DNA of 64,000 nt. Source: Marchantia polymorpha subsp. ruderalis (lineage: Eukaryota; Streptophyta; Marchantiopsida; Marchantiales; Marchantiaceae). The notes beneath the pieces are model-generated. The model was not told the origin of the DNA and ran no database searches. It worked only from the letters and a program-made list of their open reading frames with translations. Location of the stretch: assembly GCA_037833965.1 (NCBI GenBank), contig AP031351.1:12412501-12476500 (forward strand), in the 5' to 3' direction. Position 1 is the stretch's first letter. Each line of letters begins with the position of its first letter. The position numbers and the translations under genes were made by a program. Below, piece after piece: positions 1-24,311 of this stretch.

Positions 1-2139
1 ATTGTTTGATTCAAAATGTATGTGAAAACTATTTTTTATAATAAAAAAATTAGAAAAATGAAAATTATCTCTAACAAAAAATGAATGTTACGTTTATTTT
101 GATATAGTTTAATAAGAAAAAATTCTCAAAGGTATTTTTAAAAATATGAAATTAATGTATATCGTAAAAATAGTAAATTATAAAATTCACTCTATATATT
201 TCAATTTTGCATTAGTGACATAAACCAAATTTTAATGTGCATATATACTAGTTTCTTTGGTCATATGATCATGGAAAGAATTATGAATTATCTTTATTTC
301 AAATTTACTAATACAAAAATAATTTATTTATGAAAAAATATCATGAATCAAAAAATAATACGAAAAAAAACTTCAAATCTAGATCAATCTAAAATTATCA
401 AGTAATTGATAAACCTAAAAGATATATTGAATATTTTTTCCATTATAAAATTGCTGAAATCTTAAAACAGAAGTGAGCTCATTTGTTAAAAATTTATATT
501 TTTATATTTTTTCAAGATACAATGGCAAGAGAATGACATTGTTGACGAATATATAGACAATGCTATTGCATACATTGAAAGACGAAACACTGAATAAAAT
601 ATTCACTGTGAATTATTATATATAACATTATCTATAATAAATTATTTGAATCAAAATGCAAATTTTACATGCAGATACTTGTTTGAGACATTTGGTGGAT
701 TCAAAAAATCAATCTTCATCATATAAAAGTCAAATGTTCAAATCAGTATGAAAACTGAAACTGAATGTGAAAAATTGGCTAGAACTATTCTTATATTCTT
801 TAAGATTGCAATGATTCTCAATTAGTAAATTAGTAACATGATTTCATCTTTTGCAAATTTTTCAACAATAATTATAAGATACAAACCTAAATGAAATAAT
901 AATTTTTTAATAATTTTTATGAAATAATATTGTAAATATGAAGATTGTTTAAACTGATGAGATTGAAATTTTGAAAATTTCTTCCAGAATATACAAAAAA
1001 ATTACAAAATTTGTTGTTGGAAGTTTACACAAATTATTTATATCATAATGTCATGATGTTAAATCTTCAGATTTTGAGATTTATTCATGTGCATACTTTT
1101 GAATATAGATTAATGAAAAGAAGAAGAGAGGATGGTATGTTGGACAGTAAAAGAATATCTTTGACATTGATGTATTAAAAAAATGTCACAGTTGAACATT
1201 TGGAATGAAACAAAACAATTTGTTTGTATTAGACCTCATTGCAATTCATTTTCTTGCATTGGAATTTCTAAGTTTCACTGAATTTATACTAAGGGCTTGT
1301 TAGAAAATACTTCATTCATGTGATGACTTGGACAAAACTTGGGATGGATAAAACAATCTAATTTTACGTAAATCCATATCACTTGAAGCATCATTTCACT
1401 ATAAATCTATGGAGAGTTATCATAGTTTGCATTCTACGTCGTTGAAAACATTTAATTTTTTAAAAAATCTTTCATAAATATGTATATTTGAAATAAATAG
1501 GAGAAATCATTCGTCTTTCAGATTCTTATATACATGGTTAAAATTCGAAGTATGTTCGTTTTTAACATCTAAATCTTAAATGCATTATGAAATAAATTTG
1601 CCATTGCGGTAGATTGAGAGAACCATGTGGTATCATCCATGTTAGACTTGACAAAGTATTCCTCCCTTTATGCTATACTTGTTAGCCATTGAAAATTTCT
1701 TATAGAACTTTAATGAGAACATTGAATAAATATATTTATCCATTCAATCTAATGGAAAAACATATTTGATGAAAAGCTGAATAGAAAGTGAGTTTGTGGT
1801 ACGCAAAGTCAGGTTGCACTAGACACAACTCCGGGTCCCTCGCAAAATGGATCTTTTGATCGGTTCTTCCGATACTTTATACTATATTACTTGGTCCCCA
1901 AAAAAAAACAGGTCATCAAGCCGAAAGATGATGTGGCAAATATATGCACGTTATTGTTCTATGCATGACACCACAGAGATTGACAGATGGTAAATTCGAA
2001 AGGTAATGTCGTGGCCAGATGATGTGGAAGAACTCGTACACATCATCCTTGTGTACAAATCGGGAAGTCTTGCACTTGCAAATGCGTCCGAGACACAGAA
2101 GAAGCAGATGACATCGCCGTTTCCGTTTGAGTATACAAG
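1..2139. other. AT-rich intergenic DNA
   Basis: This stretch is strongly AT-rich, with many A and T runs and stop codons in every frame. I see no reading frame of useful length, no tRNA-like structure and no recognisable transposon protein. From about 1.8 kb the composition becomes less AT-biased, which probably marks the approach to the promoter of the gene at 2.77 kb. Confidence 0.6.
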
Positions 2140-2772
2140 CTAGGACAGACTAACTGTGTTGGTCACCAGTGTCCTGGGATGCCCTTGAGGGCAAGACCTG
2201 CAAGACAAGCTTCTTTTCGTGCAGCTGCTTCTCCTGCTTCTGTGGCTGGCGCTAGTGCGATGTCTTGGTCCAGCAGGCAAGCTTTGCGACAGAATCTTTC
2301 GTTTCCATTCCCACAGGACCCTTGTCCATTTGATCGATTCCATTCGATTCGATGTGCAAATTGATAGTCCCTGTCCCTTCTTTCCTTCGGTTTTGGCTTT
2401 GACCGAGAGGACTGTTGTTGTAAATCTAAATACATTCAAATTGTGCCCACTATACTTATTGTGGTGCATTCCTCCAGGCTATTATTCTTGTGCTCGGATC
2501 GAGTAGATTGCGCATTCAGTGCAGATTTAGTGGGTTGAATTCTGTGTCCAATCTCGTTACCTGCTTGGCTTCAGTTGTTTTCGGCTTTAAACATTGTGTT
2601 CCCTTTTGCTGAAGGGATGAGTGTAAAACTGGGGAAATGTCACCGGAACTGCTTCTGTTACTCGTTGTTCGCTCAATGTGATGGATCTGATGAGGAGGTT
2701 GCTTGATTCGTATTACAATAGTTGTTGAATCGTATCATATTTATTTCCTTCCTTTCAGTTTTATATGATCTC
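2140..2772 (+). promoter_or_regulatory. Upstream region and 5' UTR of the TAPT1-like gene
   Basis: The sequence is less AT-rich than the desert before it and carries no convincing protein. Just before the start codon there is a pyrimidine-rich tract ending in CAG (about 2742-2758), which looks like a 3' splice site. The start codon at 2773 then lies about 14 bases into an exon, which implies an intron in the 5' UTR. The upstream donor cannot be fixed from sequence alone. The short overlapping frames here on both strands look like chance. Confidence 0.45.
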
Positions 2773-5700
2773 ATGGCATCCAAGATGTCAAGGAGGAGTT
2801 TCTCCTTCGAGCTTCTGGCGAACAACAGTCCTGGAGATGGAGATTCTGCGAATCTATATGGCAGTGATTTCATGGGTGACGAAAAGAGTGATAAACCTCG
2901 CCGCCGGCGCCGGAAGAATAGAAGCAGAAAAACCAGCGTTGGTGATTTGAGTCCCATATCACCAATTCCAGATGAATCAGGGAGTCATTTGAGCACTTTG
3001 AACAGCAGCCTATTGCCTCCCCTACCATACTCCGTTGATTCTTTTGCGTATCCCTCAGACTGGCCGCTGGGAATTTCTCCGACTGAATCATCCCCGTCTG
3101 TTTCTGCCGAGTCCCCTAGTGTTCCTCTTCTGATCACCTCGCGGTCATTGGAGCGCGAGCCATCCAGCTTGGGAGTTGTCAGAGGTTAGAATTGTGACCA
3201 ACACTCCTTTCTTTGTTCCTTCTTTGTTTTCTCGAAGTTGTTTGTGTGGCTGCTTAAATAGTTCATCTCTTCTGAGTTCTTGAAACATTTCACCTGCAGA
3301 ATACAGATCTGGTTCTTCTGCTGGATGGGACCACCGGGATTCCAATCAATTGGACTCTTTAAAACTCTTCGCCTCAACAGGATCAGAATTATCATGTCAC
3401 GCTGCTAAAGACGATTCTAGGTTAAGGGAGACTCTGGAAGAGACTTTAGGCAACATCAAGGAGGGAAGTGTGACAGATTCAGTAGTATACACAGTCGATA
3501 AGGTAGCTCGCGTTCAAGGGGCGTCAGAGAGGTCTCTTCTTAAAAGTCCGAGCTTTAGGGAAAACTTATCGTCAGGAGTACCAGATTTTTCTGCAGCCAA
3601 TGGCGGCATAGTAGAGCCGAGTTTTGCTCCTGGTGCATTATTCCCACCAACAGAATTGAGGCAGCGACTTGTAGAGAGAAGCGTCTCTAAGCACAATGAT
3701 GATAATTGTGTAGAAGACATGCCGACAGTTGTGAATTCCAAGCAGCGTTCACTAATAGATTCTAACCTCGGTACATCTAGTGATGAGCATGCCACCCCCC
3801 CTCCACAGAAAATTCGACTCGGAACTTTCGCCACTCCACAGTTGAAAGATTGGGAGCGTCTAATGGCTGCCAACAATCGTGAGCTCCTCTATCTTAGCAA
3901 GCAAGAACAATTGAATCATTCATGGGTTTCAGTTTACAGCTTTTGATAGGTAACGGTGAAATTATCGGAAAGTCTTCTCTGCTTTATGGGGGGTGGGGGT
4001 CTTGCTGTCTAGTATGTCTTTCAACATCTTTAATTGATACTCTAAATACATGACAAAGTTTTTTCCTGGATATTGAATACTACTAGATCCTCCACCTGTG
4101 GAATTATCTCCGCTGCAGTATATCCGCGGAGAAGTCTTCGGTGGGAGCACTTTGAGAAACACAAATGCTGCTGGTAGCGACCAGAGGAGAGAGCAGGTTT
4201 ACAACACGATGTTTCACGTGCCTTGGCGATGTGAACTGGTAAGAATTGAATGAAGTCTTAGGATAAGTGCCACTGATACTGGTAAAGGAACTTGTCACAG
4301 TCCTCTCATGGAGCCAATGTTTTTTTGTGAGTCTCCCCTTTGCATCTCGAGGGTGAAGAAGCTAAGATGTTGAAACTTTCTAATTCCGTTATGCACATTA
4401 TGCAGCTTATAGACGTTGGATTCTTCGTTTGCTTGGATGCTTTCCTCTCGCTGTTCACCGTGATACCGGCAAGGATCATCATGTACTTTTGGCACCATAT
4501 ACGAAATTTATTCAAGCGCAGGTGAGACCTATTTGTTGTCATTCTGTACATTGACCTTTCTCCTGGTTGCTCAAAATGCACCAACCAGTCAGTCCCAATC
4601 TGCCACACATTAGCCATTTATGTTTTGCTATTCTTAACTTGAAATCATAGTTTTCAAATTTGTATCAGAATCGTTTTCAAGGTGAGACAAAGCAGATGTA
4701 CACTAGTATTCTTGTTTGTATTCTACCATCCTAGCGAGAAGAACTCTCCTCCATAATTAAATCCCATAGAGTTCAAAATCTTTTAGTCTCTGAAAATCTT
4801 AATGAGATCGATGCCAAATAGTCTCAACCAGGTGAGGTACTTATCGAAAGCACAGTTGGAAAATGGGAGTGCTCTAATTCTTTGTCTACCTCTTATTTGA
4901 TCGTGTCAAGACGTTTCTTGTTGTAACCTGAGGTGTTTCTGGGCAGGCAGTTTCAAAGACCGGTGGCAGCAGAGCTTTGCGATTTCGGATGTTTGATTGT
5001 GCTTGTGGTTGGAGTAGCAGTTCTCAGGCAAGCAGGTGGGTGACTCTCGTGAAGTGCTACATCTTCTTGCATTTGTATAGAAACCTGGATTTGTGCGCAA
5101 CATGCATATCTTTTTGTCTTGAACATCTTCTCATGTGAACGCGATGCTGCAGATATAAGTATCATCTACCACTGGATTCGATGCCAAGGCATTGTCAAGC
5201 TTTATGTCATTTTCAATGTTCTGGAGGTAGGTAAGCCTTAATAAAAAGAATCGCCACATGTAGCTATACCAGGACCCGAAATTGAGATTTTTGTTGAACA
5301 TGAGGAGCTCTGAATTTTATTGTCTCTAACGTCGGAACAATATATTTCGCTGGCAGCCAAACAAACAGGTATTTTAGTTAGAAGCTTAGAGATGAGGACA
5401 TACTGTGGGACTTTTCTCGAATAGCCTTCTGCTGATAATACAAGTTCAATCGTGCTTGTGCAGATTTTTGACAAACTTTGTCAATCTTTCGGAGCAGATG
5501 TACTGCAGGTCCTGTTCAACTCTGCGATGTCTGTTGAGAGTTGCCGTGATGAGAATCTGTCAGTTGAGATTGCACGCTTCGCTCTGGATCAATGCATAGC
5601 TATCTTCACTTACCATATCCTTCATCGATGTGCTTGATTTATTGTTTGACAATAGACGTTACGGCAGTGCAGAACTCTAGTTTGCCAGATCTTGTAACAG

Positions 5701-7167
5701 TGCAACGCATTCAACGGGATGGGAATGGATACAGGAAGCTCATTTTATTGCATCTTTTTCTGAATTTATCCTTGACAATCTACACTGATACATGCACTTA
5801 TTATCATATCACAAGCTGTTACATTGTCTGCTGCGGTCAACGCTCAAAACAATGCACTTCTTACGCTTTTAATATCCAACAACTTTGCGGAGATCAAAAG
5901 CAATGTCTTCAAGCGCATGGGCACGGACCAGTTGCATAAAATGGCCTATCACGGTAGGTAGTTTAAGTCATTTCATTATCGAATTGCAGTTCTTGTTTCC
6001 ACTGTTGGAGGAATCAAACAGTTTTATTTCTAGTCTGATGTTCTGAAGTTGTGGAATTTGATGTGAAACAGATACAGTGGAGCGATTTCACATCCTGACA
6101 CATGTTTTGTTTGTGTGGGCACAAAATGTGGAAAATGCTGAAGAATCATTGTGGCTCAAATTTTTCTATGTAAGTGTGGCCATCGTTTTGATTCTTTTGT
6201 AGGATCAAGATTGCGCTTGTAGGAACGTCGTGCGTGACCACAAATCCAAGCATTATGGAGAATACACTTGACTTCCAAATTATTTGGGAATTATTTTCTG
6301 TCCATTTTTGTTGTAACTCGTGATGTCTCAGTACTTCGGTTATTCTCCATCCAAGCTTGTAGTTGTTATTCGTTGGTTTCTTGACGAATTCTCCACTCTC
6401 CCCTCAGTTTAATGGAAGGCTGTTTTGATCTGCAGAATGCAGGCATGGTGTTCTTTTGTGAAATGATAGTGGATGTCATCAAGCACTCATTTCTTGCAAA
6501 GTTCAATGAAGTGAAACCGGCCACTTACTCTCAGTTTCTGCAGGCGCTCTGCACGCAGGTAATAAATAATCATAACTAGTACAGACAAAGAGTTTGTTTG
6601 AAGCTTCGAAGCAAATTTTCTCCTAATACACTTTCGATTAACTTGCACTTGAACGGAAATCCTGATGTGCAGACTTTGAGCAGTCAGTCTCATGAAGTTC
6701 ACAAGACTATGGCCTTCGTTCCTCTTGCACCTGCGTGCGTGGTATGTAAGTCCACGTTCGTAGATGAAATGTTCATTACCGAACGTATTTATTCTTGTGT
6801 TTTTGTTGATGATCGACTTTTCAGTTTTGAATGTCAATCTTATCATTGTTGTAAGTTAGAACTCTTGACAGAATTATGTCGAGGAGTTTTTAATAATTTT
6901 ATAAAGTTTTGTAAGCAAGTTCCAATGTTGAGGTTTAAAAACTTAACGTACGTTGTGTAGGTGATGAGAATCCTGTTTCCTGTGTATGCGTCATGCATCC
7001 CCGAAGGACCCTTTTGGTGGAAATGGCCCGTTATGATGCTTTTAGGCGGCGGTACATATGCTGCTCTGTTCCTCTTGAAAATCGTCATTGGTTTGAGTTT
7101 ACAAATACACGCTAGATGGTATTTGAAACGCCATCCTTGGAAAGCATCTCATCCACATCATGAATGA
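2773..7167 (+). CDS. TAPT1: TAPT1/POD1-like multipass membrane protein (12 exons)
   Basis: Homologue of animal TAPT1 and Arabidopsis POLLEN DEFECTIVE IN GUIDANCE 1 (POD1), an ER or secretory membrane protein. Proposed coding exons: 2773-3184, 3300-3878, 4087-4238, 4406-4521, 4947-5035, 5153-5226, 5464-5614, 5786-5953, 6072-6169, 6436-6558, 6673-6741, 6961-7167. They total 2238 bases (745 aa) and all phases agree. The N-terminal third is hydrophilic, with a basic RRRRRKNR stretch and low complexity. The conserved core begins near SPLQYIRGEVFGG and holds family blocks such as NTMFHVPWRCELLIDVGFF, FDKLCQSFGADV, NNFAEIKSNVFKR and FVPLAPACVV. There are several hydrophobic spans, the last being LGGGTYAALFLLKIVIGL. 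The ATG at 2773 is preferred because an upstream in-frame ATG (2722) lies before the acceptor. The end of exon 2 (donor at 3879) is the least certain boundary. All introns are GT-AG except the AT-AC intron after exon 7. Confidence 0.9.
5615..5785 (+). other. U12-type AT-AC intron in the TAPT1-like gene
   Basis: The intron begins ATATCCTTC, matching the minor-spliceosome 5' splice consensus (ATATCCTTT) in eight of nine positions. Near its end is ATCCTTGAC (5768-5776), which closely matches the U12 branch-site consensus TTCCTTRAC. The branch A would be at 5775, 10 bases before the terminal AC (5784-5785). No AG lies where the reading frame needs an acceptor, and an in-frame TGA (5773-5775) rules out a longer downstream exon. 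Splicing AT to AC joins TTC ACT TAC C to TG ATA CAT GCA, giving FTYLIHALIIISQAVTL. This aligns without a gap to the POD1 segment ending in FILLAQAITL. AC dinucleotides at 5782-5783 and 5790-5791 are alternatives. Confidence 0.85.
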
Positions 7168-10100
7168 CACTGTTGCCACATTATGAATGACTCCACCATC
7201 TTTTTACGAAGTGGATGAATCAAAAGCTAGATTTAATCTATTGTATCACATACATTGTAGTTGGTTATAAATGTGGGCCTCTTGTTTACGAGAACATTTG
7301 ATAATCAACTATCGGATCTTAGTTACAAGTAGGAGTTACATTTAGCCGTTGGTAGTTCAATAATTTTGAGTGAAATTGAGTTATTGATAGAATGTTAACA
7401 CAAGCTACCAGGTGTAATTAGCTTGTATAAGCTCATATCCCATTTCTTCGGATGCCTGAAAAATTACCAGGCCGAGATGAGTATCATGACCGTATGTGTT
7501 GATAATATTCTGACTCCGAACGAGAAATCTGGACTCGATATTGAGAGCCAGCAGTTGAGAAAGTGCGCATGTGCAGCTTTGTGAAGAAAACGGAAGTTTA
7601 GTTCGTGCTGTGGATTGATGAGCCCAGCTCTTGTCATCAATGATGTTGATATATGCCAATTGTTTTAGCTCAAAATGTCCCTGCATGTGGAGAAGACAAA
7701 GTAAATGTGTGTCGGAAAATTTACAGGGGTCTAGGACATCGATCTCATTGTGGGATTGTAATTAATATGATGTTGAGAAACAATGAATCCTCATTTGCGC
7801 TAGTCTATAGCATGACTAAGGTTTCCCAAGTTATTCCGTGATGTGAAGATAATGTACTCATCGGGTGGTAACTTAGTACCGTACTATTCGGATTGATAAT
7901 GGCTACTGGGCCTGGAAGTTGAAATTTCATTCACTAAGTTAGAAGAAGGACAAATCTCTACCCTCGTATATTTCCTCCAGCCACAAAGCACGCAAAACAT
8001 CAACAATGCATACTTCCGGATTCTTATTCTCCAACAAGTTAAGGGCAAATATTGCAATGTAAACATGTTGTAGTTTTCTCATTTGTAAAATCAAACTTGT
8101 TCATAGTGACTACTCTTCCCATCGGAAAGTAATAATATCTTAACTAGTGCATCACACGTTTGCAACTTCAGAAGTGTTGAATATACTTTTTAGATTTTAC
8201 ATATACTTGTTCAAATTCAATGTTTCTATAACATAATGTTGATTATGAGTGATTATTTTACAATCTATCGGTGGAACTTGATAAAGAGATATTTAAAATT
8301 TTCGCTACACACTCAATTTTTTATACATTTCTTATCTTGACAATATGTTATAACATAAAAATGTATAAAGATGACATTTTTGAGGTTCATAAACAAAATT
8401 GGATGTGGATGTTTGTATAATAATACTTTGAACTCATTTATAATAGTAATGTGAGCATTATTGTTTTGATAGTATGCAATGTTGAATCATGAATGCTCAT
8501 CGTTGGAATGTGTATCCATTTGTTCGATATGTTTTGATTATTCTTGTGAAAATTGGGTTGAGAATTTTTGTGACACTCTTGCATGCATAACTTTACAATC
8601 CTTACATAAACAAATTATCTTAGAGTTCATGCTTATCTTTGAGAACGGTGGAGAAAATCATCTACACTATTAGAAGTTGATTTTTTTAAGACACTAGATA
8701 GAACTTCATTGTATTAAAAACATGTTTGGATCTTCTTGGCTAGAAGTTTTGTTGGTCCAAGAATTGCAAGGAGCAAATGAGCTGTGCAATTGAGTGCAAG
8801 AATAACATTGTGTCTTGCGTGTTGAAATTGCAAGTAACAAGATCACTTTCAATATATAATATTGACATTGTTCACAATTACTGGGGTTGCACCAACATCT
8901 GAATTTGTGTCAAAGAGATCAACAATATTCATTGCAATACGAATTGTTTCCTATAAAGATTTTGGTATCATTGAATCAAATTGTTCTACCAATAGTGTTG
9001 CTGTTGTCAATTTACATGTAAACTCGACGTTTATTTCATACATGATCATGATTAATTACGCTAATAATAAATCTTTCATGATTAGTGCATAATGTTGTAT
9101 TACGATGAACTATCAATCAAATAACATAACTAACGATAATTAGTATTACGATGAACTATCTAGAGAAAAAATCATGATCTAATTTGATAGGTGAATTAGA
9201 AAATTTAGGTTTCATTTTATTCCGCATATAATTTTAACTTAAAATTATGTACATGCTTGACTGTAATTATGCTAACAATGTTCAAGAGTTGCAACTAATA
9301 TGTTATTACTTTTGAAAATTGAAAATATTTGTAGCTGATTTTCCAAGATGTTATTAGTGATAGAAACTGTTTTTCAATTATGACTAATGATAATGAAGTT
9401 ATGTTATGTGTAATCACAGAAAACATAGAGTAGAGTATCAAAGATTATAATTTTTTCATCTAAGACTATATACTTTAAGCTAAAATGCATCGTATAAAGA
9501 CTTCTGGTGGCACAAATGTGATTAATTTAAATGACAATCTCATATAGTGATTCCATTGATCCATGGATGTCCATGTAACATAATCATATTGATGCATGTA
9601 TATATATAATTCAAATTTTGAAAAATGTTTGCCCATATAGCTTTTTTAATGTGAATAATTATTATGGATATGATTTAACACTCAAATAAGTGTTTTAATT
9701 TTACAAAATATTATCTATGATAATGATAAATTTTTTGAATAAAAAAAATCATATAATACACATATTGTACAACATTTCAACTTTTTTATATCTTATAAAA
9801 AATTCTAAAGAGATTATAAGTCTAATCTTCACGATTCACTACTTGTTTTTATTAATAAAGTTGCTTCATTCAAAGTCAATGATTTTTATACTTTCAATAT
9901 CATCTTGGATGAAACATCTGTCAAATTGTAGCTTTTTTCAAAAACCAAATAAATTATTTTGAAAGCTTGTATGCACAAAATCAATCACAATTTGACAAAA
10001 GTTTGATTCAATACTACTTCCAAATATATCAATCATTTATTTTGAATCCAACATAAATGTTTAACAAATAATAATGTTTGAAATATCAGATTTTTTTGAT

Positions 10101-11073
10101 TTATCATTTGAAATATAAATTGCTTCAAGCTTGTGAAACAAAGTTGAGAATTTTACAAAAAATCTATTATGATTTTTTTGACACGTTGAAGCTTGAAATA
10201 CTACTGTGATGTTGGATCATAATGTTACAAAATATGTAAACTATTGGAAAGTTTAACTAAAGTAAAAAAATAATCACATTCAACATCAATCAATAAAAAA
10301 TTAATTAAACTTCAACATTTACAAATCTTCATGACATTGAAATCTTGTAAATATATGTAGTCAGATATGCTATATAGAACCATAATGAGATCTTTACAAA
10401 ATATGTATACAAGGTATGCAACAATAATAAGATTGTACTCTACATACTTATTCTTGTTGTATTTTACATCAATTCAAATCTGATGAATATAAATGATTGC
10501 ATGGCTTGATTGTGAATTAACAAGTATTAAAGAGCCATTTCTTCTGTTGCATTTGAGTGTATGTATGTCATTTGAATGCTATCATTTGAATGCAAGTTAA
10601 GTATCTAAAGACAATGTTTTTATCAATGAACAAATAAATGATACATGTTCAATTGATATACTTTTGAAAATTATAATGATACATTTTGGCACATAAGATG
10701 ATATCATTGTTCAATTTATTCATTTGTAGTAAATAATATAGTATTTTACTATGATTGTAAAGTAAGTTGCATAAACAACATGTAGAATAGAAATCACTTT
10801 GAAAAACACTTATAACACAATTGATAAATGTAACAAAATATTTTAAGTGAACTATTATTAGTATGATTGATTATCATGAATGTTGAGTATATCAGCTAAA
10901 CATTTGAAAAAGTCTATAAAGCTCAAATCAAATATACATGTAGATAGATTCATTGTAAGACTCATGATTAGACACAACGAAACTATGAAGATAGCAGTAG
11001 TGTACAAATCACATAGTCATCATCAATAACATTCTAACTCTTGTAGATAGAAACGTCAAAACTCTACATTATA
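7168..11073. other. AT-rich intergenic DNA
   Basis: About 3.9 kb without a supportable gene. The first few hundred bases should hold the 3' UTR of the TAPT1-like gene. The rest is AT-rich with short chance frames. The only local structure I can point to is an 18-base direct repeat at 9097-9114 and 9143-9160 (GTATTACGATGAACTATC), which may be a footprint of a small duplication. Confidence 0.55.
9097..9160. repeat. Pair of 18-base direct repeats
   Basis: GTATTACGATGAACTATC occurs twice, starting at 9097 and 9143 (46 bases apart), in otherwise unstructured AT-rich DNA. The copies are identical. The spacer contains TAACGATAATTAG. It is too short to classify and could be a simple local duplication. 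Confidence 0.6.
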
Positions 11074-11575
11074 CAGTAGAACCTGTCTAAATTAATAATA
11101 TTTGATAATGAATAGTTGCAATCATGTCTCAAATCGAGCCCCATACATTTATTGATAAATCTCCAAAAGGTAATAATTAATACAATGTTAATAATTTTCC
11201 ATAGTGATTATCAATAAAATATATGTCAGGTACTGCCTGTGGAGTACTAATGATAAAAATCGTTCCCTGACTTACCAAAACGTTATGAGTTTCTTGAAGC
11301 CACTTGATGAAATCTGCTTGAGTGAGAGATGGATGCTTAGTCTTGTGGTTACAAAGAATTATCAAAACCTCGTTGGTCATGTTCGTGTTGGTGGATATCT
11401 TTGAAACCATTGTATTGTGGTGTTGGTTGTGACTGCAATTGTGGTTGTGGATGTTATTCCATGTGGCTGGCAAATATTACAAATGACACAAACAAAGAAT
11501 ACTTTATTGACACTCTTGTTTAATTTAAAACGGGATCCCCGGTACCGGCAGTAATAACTTAGACAGCTTCTACTG
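11074..11575 (-). mobile_element. Pogo/Lemi-like Tc1-mariner element, non-autonomous, 502 bp
   Basis: The left end reads CAGTAGAACCTGTCTAAATT (from 11074) and the right end, read on the minus strand, CAGTAGAAGCTGTCTAAGTT (from 11575). These are imperfect terminal inverted repeats starting with CAGT, as in pogo-like plant elements. Both ends are flanked by TA (11072-11073 and 11576-11577), the target duplication of Tc1/mariner transposons. Inside is a minus-strand fragment resembling the CENP-B/pogo helix-turn-helix. At 502 bp it lacks a complete transposase, so it is an internally deleted, MITE-like derivative. The termini are clear; the family assignment rests on the end sequence plus the fragment. 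Confidence 0.75.
11177..11473 (-). pseudogene. Pogo-type transposase N-terminal fragment
   Basis: This 98-residue minus-strand frame contains HPSLTQADFIKWLQETHNVL followed by VSQGTI. It resembles the CENP-B-type DNA-binding helix-turn-helix of pogo/Tigger transposases, where the usual pattern is HPxLTQxDLxxWxxxxF then S(Q)xTIS. The first 30 residues are rich in Asn and His and may not be original. No DDE catalytic domain remains in the 502-bp element, so the fragment cannot encode an active transposase. It sits between the terminal inverted repeats, which supports a common origin. Confidence 0.6.
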
Positions 11576-11577
11576 TA

Positions 11578-12726
11578 TATGGTAAACACTCTGAATAAAA
11601 CACAATAATATGAAGAAACTGCCAACTTATGTTACATGATATGTAATGCTCTTGGACAATCTTGAAGAGTATAAATACTTCTTACTCTTTGCCAACCCAT
11701 AAACTTGGTCGATGCCGCTCAATCCTCGGCCCATATAAAAAGATAGGTACCCTTACTCTTTAAAACGATGCCAATACATGATATATAGTCATAACGTATA
11801 TTCACTGGTAGCTTAATAATTTGGGATAAAATAAATATAATACATAATACTAATTAACTGCAAGGGATAGCACAGCCCACTCCACATTTTATGATGAAGC
11901 GAAGCTATTGCCAAACCTTTTGCTATATTACTTGGTTACCGGAATAGCCCTGGGCTCTATATTTGTGAGTTGAGTTTTACACATGCAGGACTTTTTCCAG
12001 ATCCGGTCCCGTGGCAGAGATGTTGAGGTGTGCATCGCTTTTTGTGAGGATGATCTCGTTGACGATGAATCCAGAGGATCCACCACCTAAACCTCAGGGA
12101 TCTCGTGTCACAAGCTGGACGAATCGTTGGAACCGATGCGAGGAGAGAGATTGATTGTAGAGGAGCCAAACGAAGCAAAAAGAACCGCAACAAATATTTA
12201 TCACAACACGATTCCATCTTACCACAAGCGCAGGGATAAGACGGAATAGCCACAACCATGTTGGCGGAAAACCTCGGAAGGGAACCAAGAACCAACCCAT
12301 GTGGTTTGCGGGGCGAGCACCGGTTAGAGAAGGCAGGCCTGGAGTGCTGTAGGGCATGGTTGAGTGACGAAGAAGGCTGCGAGCGAACGCGCCTGCGAGG
12401 GAGACCGAAATGTCTATGGCGGTGGAGGGCGAACGACATGCGGACGAGCTCAGTGCGCCTCGTCGCGAACATGTCGCGCAGTATAAAGCCTGAGTTCGGG
12501 GTTTAGGGAGGTTTGCGAGGTGTCCTCGAGAGTTAGGGCCGGGTTGATCAGCGGGAAGGCCGGACAGGGCTCGAATGACTTGTTGTGGCGAACGGGAGTC
12601 TGGCAGTAGGGTTTAGACACATTGGAGCACGGATTTGCGAGCGAACACGGGGCTGTCAATTTTCCTTCGGGATTGTTTCAGTGCGGAAGTAAAGGAGGCT
12701 CGAATTGACGGGGATTGTGGTCCAAC
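11578..12726 (+). promoter_or_regulatory. PRP8 upstream region and 5' UTR
   Basis: Composition rises from AT-rich to about half GC towards the PRP8 start, as expected for a promoter and long 5' UTR. A telo-box-like motif TAGGGTTTAG lies at 12607-12616, about 110 bases before the start codon. Telo-boxes are known in promoters of plant housekeeping genes, so this fits, but the match is short. A 171-codon minus-strand frame (11957-12472) has no recognisable domain and looks like chance in GC-rich leader sequence. Confidence 0.45.

Positions 12727-24311
<11,585 letters not shown>

Noticed and set aside
3879-3950. Strong-looking donor GATAG|GTAACG at 3950 as the end of TAPT1 exon 2
   Set aside because: The frame hits a TGA at 3944 before this donor, and the phase does not fit the next exon. 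The donor GTGAGC at 3879 gives correct phase and family spacing.
11532-11546. GGATCCCCGGTACC, resembling a cloning-vector polylinker
   Set aside because: It lacks one base of the usual polylinker and no vector sequence surrounds it. It falls inside the inverted-repeat end of the pogo-like element, where a GC-rich inner terminal sequence is plausible.
11957-12472. 171-codon minus-strand open frame upstream of PRP8
   Set aside because: No recognisable domain, rich in Arg, Ser and Pro, lies in GC-rich promoter and leader sequence and overlaps other open frames. Best explained by low stop-codon density.
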